A stretch of 64,000 nucleotides of DNA. Source: Branchiostoma lanceolatum (Eukaryota > Chordata > Leptocardii > Amphioxiformes > Branchiostomatidae). Shown here piece after piece: positions 23,881 to 51,500 of the stretch. The position numbers were made by a program, and so were the translations under genes. Location: contig NC_089722.1 in assembly GCF_035083965.1 (NCBI RefSeq), positions 39,727,958 through 39,791,957 of the forward strand. The letters are read 5' to 3'. The first letter of the stretch is position 1; each line of letters begins with the position of its first letter. A model generated the notes under the pieces. The model ran no database searches and was not told the origin of the DNA. It saw only the letters and a program-made list of their open reading frames with translations.

Positions 23881-24942
23881 AAACCGGTTGAGCTTGACCG
23901 CTAGCCCCCCTCCCCCGGGAACGAGCCAAGTTCACGTGGCGAGCTATGCATCGCAAACAGCTTCAAGCTTGAACATAAAGCAATTAGTGCCCGCACACCT
24001 GGCGCGCCTTCTCTCCTTCATAATCTCTTCAATTTGGTTGACAAACGGAAGCGCTCTACTTTATGTGGACGAACCACGGACTACACCCAAAAACACACAT
24101 CACGCGCTCCTGGCTCGTCCTGGCTCTTCCTGGCTCTGCCTAATTGGTGCAAAGAAGCGACTACGTCACACCAACGCAGAAAACGGGCTCCTTAGGGTTC
24201 AAAGCCGAGCCAAGGGCGGGTAGACAAGACAACAAGGCAATGTTGTTGTTCGCGAACAGCGTTGCCATTGTTGTTCGCCAGGAGGCGCGCGCCCGCGGTT
24301 CCCTTACATCATTCATCTTCACAGGGCGGGCGGCGTCTGCTTTTCCCCTTAACTTCGATGCCTGTGGTGGATTTTTCAAGTCCGCCGGACCTTGTCGATT
24401 CGGCCTGAAGGTCCGCAAAGGGGAGAGGAAGGTCGCATGCAGCCAGCCCACTAAATTTACGGAAGGAATTAAAAGGAGCGAGCGAGAAAGCAGCAGCGGT
24501 GGGCGAGGCGGCTAGCTGTGCGTGTGTACGTATCTCTCATACGTTGATACGAGGCGCGCGGGCGCTTAGATTCCCGATTCCTACGTTTAACATCGAATTA
24601 CGTCCACATCGCACTGCTTTCGTCAGAATCGAACCACAGACAGACGTCCTGGAATTTTCCACTGCCTCTGCGTGCTCTCCCGACCTCTCCCGGCTCTTGG
24701 TGGCGCTGTTGCTTGCTCCAGTTCCAGTCTGAAAGTAGAAGAAAGATAAAATGCGAAAATTAAACATGTACAGTAGAGTTGGGGGATGTGAGAGCTATAA
24801 ACGCAGTAAGGTTCAGTATATATACTCGTAACACGTATGCACATACTTCAAACGAGTACAGACTGCTGATAAATCCACATTGCTGGATTGCTGGGCCAGT
24901 TTGGTGGTTTGTGTATGTGTGCAACTTATTTTGGATTTGTAA

Positions 24943-25132
24943 GGGGATGGACCGAATCTCAGAAGTACTGCAATACTGAGCCGATCCGCGGTCAGGACGG
25001 AGCAAGCTCCTAGTCCATGACCAAAGTCAAAAAATCAATTTAATCTAGATTCCCCGATGGGGAATGTATCAGAGATTAAACTGATAAGAACAGATACTAC
25101 ACTTGATCTTAGCCAAAAGGCCGAGAAGCGAT
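24943..25132 (-). ncRNA. U2: U2 snRNA, unit 19
   Basis: Whole copy; no difference from unit 1 seen. Confidence 0.96.
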
Positions 25133-26194
25133 AAACCGGTTGAGCTTGACCGCTAGCCCCCCTCCCCCGGGAACGAGCCAAGTTCACGTGGCGAGCTATG
25201 CATCGCAAACAGCTTCAAGCTTGAACATAAAGCAATTAGTGCCCGCACACCTGGCGCGCCTTCTCTCCTTCATAATCTCTTCAATTTGGTTGACAAACGG
25301 AAGCGCTCTACTTTATGTGGACGAACCACGGACTACACCCAAAAACACACATCACGCGCTCCTGGCTCGTCCTGGCTCTTCCTGGCTCTGCCTAATTGGT
25401 GCAAAGAAGCGACTACGTCACACCAACGCAGAAAACGGGCTCCTTAGGGTTCAAAGCCGAGCCAAGGGCGGGTAGACAAGACAACAAGGCAATGTTGTTG
25501 TTCGCGAACAGCGTTGCCATTGTTGTTCGCCAGGAGGCGCGCGCCCGCGGTTCCCTTACATCATTCATCTTCACAGGGCGGGCGGCGTCTGCTTTTCCCC
25601 TTAACTTCGATGCCTGTGGTGGATTTTTCAAGTCCGCCGGACCTTGTCGATTCGGCCTGAAGGTCCGCAAAGGGGAGAGGAAGGTCGCATGCAGCCAGCC
25701 CACTAAATTTACGGAAGGAATTAAAAGGAGCGAGCGAGAAAGCAGCAGCGGTGGGCGAGGCGGCTAGCTGTGCGTGTGTACGTATCTCTCATACGTTGAT
25801 ACGAGGCGCGCGGGCGCTTAGATTCCCGATTCCTACGTTTAACATCGAATTACGTCCACATCGCACTGCTTTCGTCAGAATCGAACCACAGACAGACGTC
25901 CTGGAATTTTCCACTGCCTCTGCGTGCTCTCCCGACCTCTCCCGGCTCTTGGTGGCGCTGTTGCTTGCTCCAGTTCCAGTCTGAAAGTAGAAGAAAGATA
26001 AAATGCGAAAATTAAACATGTACAGTAGAGTTGGGGGATGTGAGAGCTATAAACGCAGTAAGGTTCAGTATATATACTCGTAACACGTATGCACATACTT
26101 CAAACGAGTACAGACTGCTGATAAATCCACATTGCTGGATTGCTGGGCCAGTTTGGTGGTTTGTGTATGTGTGCAACTTATTTTGGATTTGTAA

Positions 26195-26384
26195 GGGGAT
26201 GGACCGAATCTCAGAAGTACTGCAATACTGAGCCGATCCGCGGTCAGGACGGAGCAAGCTCCTAGTCCATGACCAAAGTCAAAAAATCAATTTAATCTAG
26301 ATTCCCCGATGGGGAATGTATCAGAGATTAAACTGATAAGAACAGATACTACACTTGATCTTAGCCAAAAGGCCGAGAAGCGAT
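26195..26384 (-). ncRNA. U2: U2 snRNA, unit 20
   Basis: Whole copy; no difference from unit 1 seen. Confidence 0.96.
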
Positions 26385-27446
26385 AAACCGGTTGAGCTTG
26401 ACCGCTAGCCCCCCTCCCCCGGGAACGAGCCAAGTTCACGTGGCGAGCTATGCATCGCAAACAGCTTCAAGCTTGAACATAAAGCAATTAGTGCCCGCAC
26501 ACCTGGCGCGCCTTCTCTCCTTCATAATCTCTTCAATTTGGTTGACAAACGGAAGCGCTCTACTTTATGTGGACGAACCACGGACTACACCCAAAAACAC
26601 ACATCACGCGCTCCTGGCTCGTCCTGGCTCTTCCTGGCTCTGCCTAATTGGTGCAAAGAAGCGACTACGTCACACCAACGCAGAAAACGGGCTCCTTAGG
26701 GTTCAAAGCCGAGCCAAGGGCGGGTAGACAAGACAACAAGGCAATGTTGTTGTTCGCGAACAGCGTTGCCATTGTTGTTCGCCAGGAGGCGCGCGCCCGC
26801 GGTTCCCTTACATCATTCATCTTCACAGGGCGGGCGGCGTCTGCTTTTCCCCTTAACTTCGATGCCTGTGGTGGATTTTTCAAGTCCGCCGGACCTTGTC
26901 GATTCGGCCTGAAGGTCCGCAAAGGGGAGAGGAAGGTCGCATGCAGCCAGCCCACTAAATTTACGGAAGGAATTAAAAGGAGCGAGCGAGAAAGCAGCAG
27001 CGGTGGGCGAGGCGGCTAGCTGTGCGTGTGTACGTATCTCTCATACGTTGATACGAGGCGCGCGGGCGCTTAGATTCCCGATTCCTACGTTTAACATCGA
27101 ATTACGTCCACATCGCACTGCTTTCGTCAGAATCGAACCACAGACAGACGTCCTGGAATTTTCCACTGCCTCTGCGTGCTCTCCCGACCTCTCCCGGCTC
27201 TTGGTGGCGCTGTTGCTTGCTCCAGTTCCAGTCTGAAAGTAGAAGAAAGATAAAATGCGAAAATTAAACATGTACAGTAGAGTTGGGGGATGTGAGAGCT
27301 ATAAACGCAGTAAGGTTCAGTATATATACTCGTAACACGTATGCACATACTTCAAACGAGTACAGACTGCTGATAAATCCACATTGCTGGATTGCTGGGC
27401 CAGTTTGGTGGTTTGTGTATGTGTGCAACTTATTTTGGATTTGTAA

Positions 27447-27636
27447 GGGGATGGACCGAATCTCAGAAGTACTGCAATACTGAGCCGATCCGCGGTCAGG
27501 ACGGAGCAAGCTCCTAGTCCATGACCAAAGTCAAAAAATCAATTTAATCTAGATTCCCCGATGGGGAATGTATCAGAGATTAAACTGATAAGAACAGATA
27601 CTACACTTGATCTTAGCCAAAAGGCCGAGAAGCGAT
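27447..27636 (-). ncRNA. U2: U2 snRNA, unit 21
   Basis: Whole copy; no difference from unit 1 seen. Confidence 0.96.
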
Positions 27637-28698
27637 AAACCGGTTGAGCTTGACCGCTAGCCCCCCTCCCCCGGGAACGAGCCAAGTTCACGTGGCGAGC
27701 TATGCATCGCAAACAGCTTCAAGCTTGAACATAAAGCAATTAGTGCCCGCACACCTGGCGCGCCTTCTCTCCTTCATAATCTCTTCAATTTGGTTGACAA
27801 ACGGAAGCGCTCTACTTTATGTGGACGAACCACGGACTACACCCAAAAACACACATCACGCGCTCCTGGCTCGTCCTGGCTCTTCCTGGCTCTGCCTAAT
27901 TGGTGCAAAGAAGCGACTACGTCACACCAACGCAGAAAACGGGCTCCTTAGGGTTCAAAGCCGAGCCAAGGGCGGGTAGACAAGACAACAAGGCAATGTT
28001 GTTGTTCGCGAACAGCGTTGCCATTGTTGTTCGCCAGGAGGCGCGCGCCCGCGGTTCCCTTACATCATTCATCTTCACAGGGCGGGCGGCGTCTGCTTTT
28101 CCCCTTAACTTCGATGCCTGTGGTGGATTTTTCAAGTCCGCCGGACCTTGTCGATTCGGCCTGAAGGTCCGCAAAGGGGAGAGGAAGGTCGCATGCAGCC
28201 AGCCCACTAAATTTACGGAAGGAATTAAAAGGAGCGAGCGAGAAAGCAGCAGCGGTGGGCGAGGCGGCTAGCTGTGCGTGTGTACGTATCTCTCATACGT
28301 TGATACGAGGCGCGCGGGCGCTTAGATTCCCGATTCCTACGTTTAACATCGAATTACGTCCACATCGCACTGCTTTCGTCAGAATCGAACCACAGACAGA
28401 CGTCCTGGAATTTTCCACTGCCTCTGCGTGCTCTCCCGACCTCTCCCGGCTCTTGGTGGCGCTGTTGCTTGCTCCAGTTCCAGTCTGAAAGTAGAAGAAA
28501 GATAAAATGCGAAAATTAAACATGTACAGTAGAGTTGGGGGATGTGAGAGCTATAAACGCAGTAAGGTTCAGTATATATACTCGTAACACGTATGCACAT
28601 ACTTCAAACGAGTACAGACTGCTGATAAATCCACATTGCTGGATTGCTGGGCCAGTTTGGTGGTTTGTGTATGTGTGCAACTTATTTTGGATTTGTAA

Positions 28699-28888
28699 GG
28701 GGATGGACCGAATCTCAGAAGTACTGCAATACTGAGCCGATCCGCGGTCAGGACGGAGCAAGCTCCTAGTCCATGACCAAAGTCAAAAAATCAATTTAAT
28801 CTAGATTCCCCGATGGGGAATGTATCAGAGATTAAACTGATAAGAACAGATACTACACTTGATCTTAGCCAAAAGGCCGAGAAGCGAT
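28699..28888 (-). ncRNA. U2: U2 snRNA, unit 22 (array-edge copy)
   Basis: Whole RNA part, but only 201 bp of upstream unit sequence remain before the array ends at 29089. The proximal CACGTG region is kept; the CRE-like motif and palindrome found farther upstream in other units are lost. Its promoter strength may therefore differ. Confidence 0.95.
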
Positions 28889-29260
28889 AAACCGGTTGAG
28901 CTTGACCGCTAGCCCCCCTCCCCCGGGAACGAGCCAAGTTCACGTGGCGAGCTATGCATCGCAAACAGCTTCAAGCTTGAACATAAAGCAATTAGTGCCC
29001 GCACACCTGGCGCGCCTTCTCTCCTTCATAATCTCTTCAATTTGGTTGACAAACGGAAGCGCTCTACTTTATGTGGACGAACCACGGACGCGGTAAAAAT
29101 AGGGATGGATACACGCGCAACATTTGAGTAAATCAGTTACATGGATGGACTATGAAAGGGTTTTTCAAGACCAACAATCCTGTTTTGGCTCACACTCAAT
29201 TCGGCATCATTCCGCGACATTTAAGTCCAAATTTACATTGATCGTCGTACTTCATCCTGT

Positions 29261-29326
29261 TAGGAGTTAAAGATGACCGATGAATGAAGATATTAGGAGT
29301 TTAAGATGAACGACGAATGAAGATAT
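29261..29326. repeat. 2 x 33-bp tandem repeat
   Basis: Two adjacent 33-bp copies starting TAGGAGTT and ending GAAGATAT, differing at a few bases, just outside the U2 array. Confidence 0.8.
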
Positions 29327-29814
29327 TCATATTTTTAGCAAAGAATGACTGACGCATTATACCCCAATCCTACCCCTCTGGCTGAAAACATGGTGATTCT
29401 TCATTATCATACTAGGTACTCATTACTTGGCTTTACTAATAGCAATACTCTGTTCCTTCATACTTATATTCAACATATACTTATATTCACTTCAAAATAT
29501 AGGGAGGGAGCTTTGTTTCTGCTCATTATTCATTGTCTGCTTTTATTAACTTTTCAAAAATCAACAAATTGGAAACAGTGCCTATGGAATTAGAGCCTTT
29601 TATTCTGGTACTAAAAAGCCCTATATTGGTTAATCACTGATCACTAATCTAACATACTCAAAAATAAACAAATGGAGGAAGTGATTCAGATTCCAAAAAC
29701 TTTAGGAAAATTATGGTACATGTATTTGAAGTCTCATTTATGTTCCTGTCATCAGTTCACTGTTCAAACTGTTCCTGTATGTACCTGATATAACGTTTAG
29801 CAACACACCCCTAG

Positions 29815-29851
29815 GCGCAAATAACCTCAATGGAATGGAGGTTATTTGCGC
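29815..29851. repeat. Perfect 14-bp inverted repeat (hairpin)
   Basis: GCGCAAATAACCTC at 29815-29828 and its exact complement at 29838-29851, with a 9-bp loop. It lies in non-coding DNA between plastin and the U2 array, possibly inside the plastin 3' UTR. Confidence 0.85.
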
Positions 29852-31411
29852 AGAAGTCAATCAGAACAAAACATAACGAAATCAACACAAGAAATCAACA
29901 CAAGTAAGCAAATACTAAATTACCAGCAGTTTATTGGTAGACTATGGAAAAGACTTGCAGCATAGATAGAATTTTAAAAATTACAGAATAGTCTTAAAAA
30001 TGCAACATTTTTCAGTCATACATATTCATCTAATGATTGATCTTACATCTCTTTAAAAACTCTTCTTATCTATTCAAAAGTAATACAAACACACTTTAAG
30101 GCTAAGAAATTACAATTCAAGATTTGTAACTGTATATACTTAGCTAGAATAACATATAGTATGGCCTAATTCGAATTTGCAATCAAGCACTTGATGGAAG
30201 TAATGATATTAGGAATGTTTTTCAAATGTCATGCGTATTGAAAGCATATTGAAAATCTGATGCCAAGTTTTTATCAGCATTCTGTACCATTTATACATTT
30301 TGTTAAACATCTCCATATATGCATTTTGCTGTCCATTTTGTCAACAGTCATTTTGTTACTTCTCCATTTGTTACAGTGTCTTTTTGTATTTCATTCAACA
30401 TGTCTCTTTGAAGCTACTAATATGTATACTCAGGATTTAAGTACTTGTACAACATTAAACAAATAATACATTCTATGCAGTAATAATATCATTACACACA
30501 GGTCATATTGGATCAAACATAAGTTGAAAACCACACAATTGAAACTGGCTACTGAAAATAACTGTATAATGCAAGAATGAGTCTGCGTAAAAAAGGAAGG
30601 CACTTTTACATCACCTCCAACCCAGAAAGCTGGAATGTGTAAACAGGGTATATTTCATTTAAGTAGAGATACTGTTATACTGTACTGTTAGTAACTATTT
30701 TCTGCAGTATATGTTGTATAAGCAACAGTTTCAAAATGTGGGATATCAGGAAGAGGTGACTAACACTTAACTTAGTAATCTAAGCTAACAGGACTTACCT
30801 AATATACATGGCTGTATGTAATGGCTTATCTAATATACATGGCTGTATGTGTCACTAGTGAGTGTGCATTCTAAAAAGGTCAGATACAAGACCTGTATCT
30901 AAGCTTAAAATATATCTACTATCACTAGTTCCTATTCTAACTTACTGTACAACTAAGTGGAAGCCTATGCAAATCAATAAGACCTTACCATAGAAGTAAA
31001 TGGCTGGCATGTAAGGTTTGGTGCAGTGCAGGTAGTAATTTGGAATGTGCTCTTTGTTCCAAAAAAATGTTCGGAATGATAATGTGTCAACGTCTCCATA
31101 TCTCGGTGTATTATGGAATGGTGAGTATCCAATGATCACCTACTGTGTTGGGTTATGGACTAAGGCATATTCATATTCGCATATTTCCAAACTCCAGAAG
31201 TTATCTAAAGCTATTAAAGTGTAAAAATTTAAAAACAATTTCACTGTAAATCTAGAGTCATTTGTAAGATTGACAGGATTTTAAGAATTTTAAGCAATGT
31301 TTCTGTAGGATGTGAGAAATTAAGCAAATCAATGCCTCCATTACAAGGGGTTGTAAGTGAAAGTTCAGTTGAAATCATTCCTATCAATGCCATCATTTCT
31401 GCAGTATGTTT

Positions 31412-47817
<16,406 letters not shown>

Positions 47818-48526
47818 GGTGCTGGTGGTTGCGTTGGTAGAAGTTTTGTACTCTCGGGGTGGTTTTTAGTTCCTGTTCTTGATGACCAGCGAGACGCGAG
47901 ATTCTGGGTTCGAACCTCTTGAACCAAAACGAGGCTGAGGTCTAGGGGTCAACAGCAATTCTCCGCGGAGCCTCATTCTCCAGTCAGCTGGCAGCTGGGT
48001 GGCCTGTAACAGCCTATTTCTACTGCCATCTGAGTGTGCCTGTTCCTACAGTCAGTTGAGTGTACCTGTCAACACTGAGCCTGTTGCTACAGCCAGCTGA
48101 GTGCCTGCATTTCTGTCGACATGGCCTGTTCCTAGTATAAACCAGCTCAGGATGTGCCTGTAGGTGTGCCTGTTCACAGTGCCTGTGCCTGTTCCTATAG
48201 CCTGTGCATGTTCCTACTGAGTCTGTGTGCATAATTCTACAGTCACCGTGCAATGCCTGTTCAAAGAACCTGTTCTCCTATGTACTGTGAGCCTGTGCTC
48301 TAGTTCTATAGTCTGTAAACCCCCTATTAGGGGTATCGCAACTCACAAATTACAGTACTGGACACATTTTTGTAGCCTCCGCTCACCGAGTGATGCTGGT
48401 GTTAGAGAATTTCTGTTTTTGAGCTTGTGTTCTCTCTCTGATCCTTGCCATATCTGATTGTGAATAATATATTACAAACAGTGACTAAATGAGAGCCCCT
48501 GCGCTGTTTGGGACTTCTAGCCATAG
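47818..48526. promoter_or_regulatory. Bidirectional intergenic region, plastin / JMJD4
   Basis: The plastin start (minus) and JMJD4 start (plus) lie 709 bp apart, so both 5' UTRs and promoters share this space. It contains a degenerate repeat built on GCCTGTTCCTA (about 48025-48280, roughly 8 imperfect copies). No TATA box stands out. A shared promoter is inferred from geometry. Confidence 0.55.
48025..48280. repeat. Degenerate GCCTGTTCCTA minisatellite
   Basis: Imperfect copies of GCCTGTTCCTA(C/T)AG, several followed by CAGCTGAG-like or GTGCCTG-like sequence, between the divergent plastin and JMJD4 starts. Confidence 0.7.
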
Positions 48527-51500
48527 ATGGAGGGCCAGGAACGTCCAGTTCTTGATGAAACTGTCTTGGATCCGGCCTTGCCACCTTGGAAGAAGAACGC
48601 TTCGAGCTGTTGCCAAGTGGACTTTATTGAAAAGCCAATCACCTACCAGGAATTCTATCAGCGGTACCTCCGACCCAACAGGCCATGTCTGTTTGGAAGC
48701 CATGTCACCAGCAAGTGGCGCAGCAGAAGGGAATGGGTGAGCAAGGATGGAAAACCCAACTGGATTGCTCTCAAACAAATGTTTGGTAAGCAATTAAGGC
48801 ACTGTCTAGCCTAATAAGTCTAGCCTCCTTTGCAGGCCTTCTAGGAGCACTGATTCACGATGCGGAGGGGCACAGAATCGGCATTAGAACCTGGCCCATG
48901 CTATGTTGAAAATCACCTGTCAGAGCTCCTAAAAAAATGAATTACTGGAAGTTCCAAGCCAATCACATTGCTGTTAATAGCCAAGAGGCAATGTGATTGG
49001 CTGACAACTCATATATAGCCTCCTTGTATGCATGAGTCATCCTCTGTGAGACTTTAGTACTAGTAGCCTCCTTTGCAGACTTTCTGGAACGGCGGCGTAT
49101 ATATTTTGGGGGGTAAGCAATTTCTTACACAGGCCAAGGTTCTCCAATGCCAGCTTAGGGACTTTCGCAGCCGAGGGAGTTATGTCACCGAGGGACGACC
49201 ACCTTTCTCGGCGACGAAAGTCCCTAATTATAAGCTGGCATTAGAGAACCTTGGCCCATGTAAGAAATCGCGTAACACCCCCCCCCCCCAACATATTCGC
49301 CGTTCCAGGAAGTCTGTGAAGGAGGCTAATAATGCAAGGCTATAGACAAGTTTACATTTACATAATTTAACATTTACAGCAGTTGATCTAGCAGCTCATG
49401 TATATTTGATTAGTGTCCATGCTTTGATCAGTAGGCCATGTCACTCAGAGGTAATATGTGAGAATTCATTAATATATGATGCCGCTGAGCATCTCTTTTA
49501 CGATCAGATGTCACATATGACTTTATTTATCTATTTAAGGTCCAAGTGTCCCATGAATAAAGGTTTGTGAGTCATGGACTGTTATTATACAAATTGTACA
49601 ATCTAGTTCAGAGAGACTGATAGATGTGAATGAATACGAAGAATGGTTTTGAATTTATTGCACTGACCAGTTCAGGTGTGACAGACATGCCTTTGAAGCC
49701 TTTGAAGATTATGTGTGATATGAAGACATTTTTTGTGATTTTTTTCCAATTCTGTTTTATTCAATTTTACATGTAACAAAGAAAAGTGAATATTAACTGT
49801 TATCTTTTATTTTGTTTGTAGGGACGCTGACTGTTCCAGTGGCTGACTGTAAGAAGGTGGAATACCAGGCACAGCCCAAAGAAGACATGACGCTGGCAGA
49901 GTTCTTGGACTATTGGCAGGACTTGTACAGAAGTGAACACGACCCCAGCAAGCCATGTTTATACCTAAAAGACTGGCATTTCTGCAGGTATAGTAACCTA
50001 ATACTATATATATGATATATTAATCAAAGTGTCAGGAATCAATCTACTTTTAATCCTAGCATTGGAGAGAAGATATTGTTGCCACGCAATTTTTCTTGCA
50101 TATTTCCAGTGGCCTTAAATTTGCACGTAAGATGTCACTGCATCTTCAACATAACAGGTTCTTCAAATTAGTACTGGCATTACACTAGTACTGTACCATA
50201 CACGGGGGTACAGGTGGAGGGCATAAGAATTAATCAAGATGATAGAAGCTTTTTCAGTGGCCTTAAATTTGCACTTAAAATGTCACAGCATCTTCACCAT
50301 AACAGGTGCCTCCAATACATCATAATACTGGCACTACACTGTACCATACAAGGGGTTACAGTAGGAAGGCATATTAAAGAATAAAGATGATAGAAGTTTT
50401 TGCAGTGGCCTTAAATTTGCACTAAAGATGTCACTGCAAACATAAAACCACCATGAGAATTTGTAACATTTACAGTTTCAGTATAATACGGGCTATTCTA
50501 AGGTACTTTCTTGTGTTATTTGCAGGTCTGTCCCAGACTATGGTGCGTATGAAACTCCGGTGTACTTCCAGTCAGACTGGCTGAATGAGTTTTGGGATCA
50601 GCGATACCATGGTGAGGATGACTACCGGTTTGTGTACATGGGGCCAAAGGGCTCATGGTGAGTACTGTAAGTGCGTTTAAGTTTGCAGAGATTAATTTTT
50701 TGCAGTAGGGAGAAAATGTAGTGCCTGTGGTGGTTGTTCACAGTTGAAACACTTAGGCAAAGTGTTTTTGAATGCTGTGGTTTTAAATTCGCGGTGAAGA
50801 TGTTACCTAAGAAACTACAAACATTAATAAACCACAGCAAAAATTTACAAACAGTTACAGTACTAGAATGTCGATTGTCAACAAACCCCTGATTGATCAA
50901 AATGTTTTAATGTGATTGGTGTCGCAAAATAGCTAGCAGGGTGCCGGGTGGGTTACATGAACAAGGTGTCTAGATAAGGCTGGTATAATCAATCTGCAGA
51001 ACTTAATATCATTAGCTACAGCTATGACTGTTTCAAAGTTCAGATGTTTGGCATGGCAAGGGATTCAAATTCAAATACAGCATAGCATATACTAGTATCT
51101 AATCACCTGAAAGACGAGTGTCCATGCCACACTTTCTAGTATATAAAAGGATTATGTCATTACAGAGTTACAAATTGAATTCACTTGTTCATTTTGAGCC
51201 CATAATGAGTAGTCTAGTAAACACTTGTTCTATTAGCACACAATAATGTTATCTACACAAAGTCCAAATATTACACAGAGGTCTGAGATTTTAAAATCTT
51301 GTTGTGTTTCCTCAGGACGCCTCTCCATGCAGATGTGTTCCGGTCCTACAGCTGGTCAGCCAACATCTGTGGACGGAAACAGTGGCTCTTCTTCCCACCT
51401 GGCCAAGAGGAACAGGTGACTGTGGTTACAGAATATTTCCCTTCTTGCCTTCTGTATTGACATGACATCCAAAAAATGGTCCAATTTCTGAAAACAGAAT

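Larger units (their letters stand above)
1..29089 (-). repeat. Tandem array of 1252-bp U2 snRNA units
   Basis: The same 1252-bp sequence recurs head to tail from base 1 to 29089, e.g. base 1 matches base 1253. Each unit has one U2 gene of about 190 bp and about 1.06 kb of spacer. I count 22 U2 loci. Spacing is exactly 1252 except at unit 9 to 10 (1250, a 2-bp deletion) and unit 3 to 4 (3015, a 1763-bp insertion including target duplication). Small open frames in every unit translate identically, so units look essentially identical. Tandem U2 arrays kept uniform by concerted evolution are known in animals (human RNU2 has ~6-kb units). The left end lies outside the window and the right end is abrupt. 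Confidence 0.97.
29090..31411. other. Gene-free stretch between the U2 array and plastin coding end
   Basis: No convincing coding sequence is seen; open frames here (up to 82 codons) lack recognisable motifs. It holds a 2 x 33-bp tandem repeat (29261-29326), a perfect hairpin (29815-29851) and AT-rich DNA. The upper part is probably plastin 3' untranslated sequence. A minus-strand AATAAA near 29927-29932 is one possible poly(A) signal, which would imply a 3' UTR of about 1.5 kb; this is tentative. Confidence 0.6.

Noticed and set aside
29345-29593. 82-codon plus-strand frame beside the array
   Set aside because: AT-rich hydrophobic composition, no motif, no splice or neighbour support.
48489-48740. 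Alternative 83-codon frame and ATG upstream of JMJD4
   Set aside because: Different frame, no homology; the JMJD4 frame has an in-frame stop just before its ATG at 48527 and the conserved protein follows.
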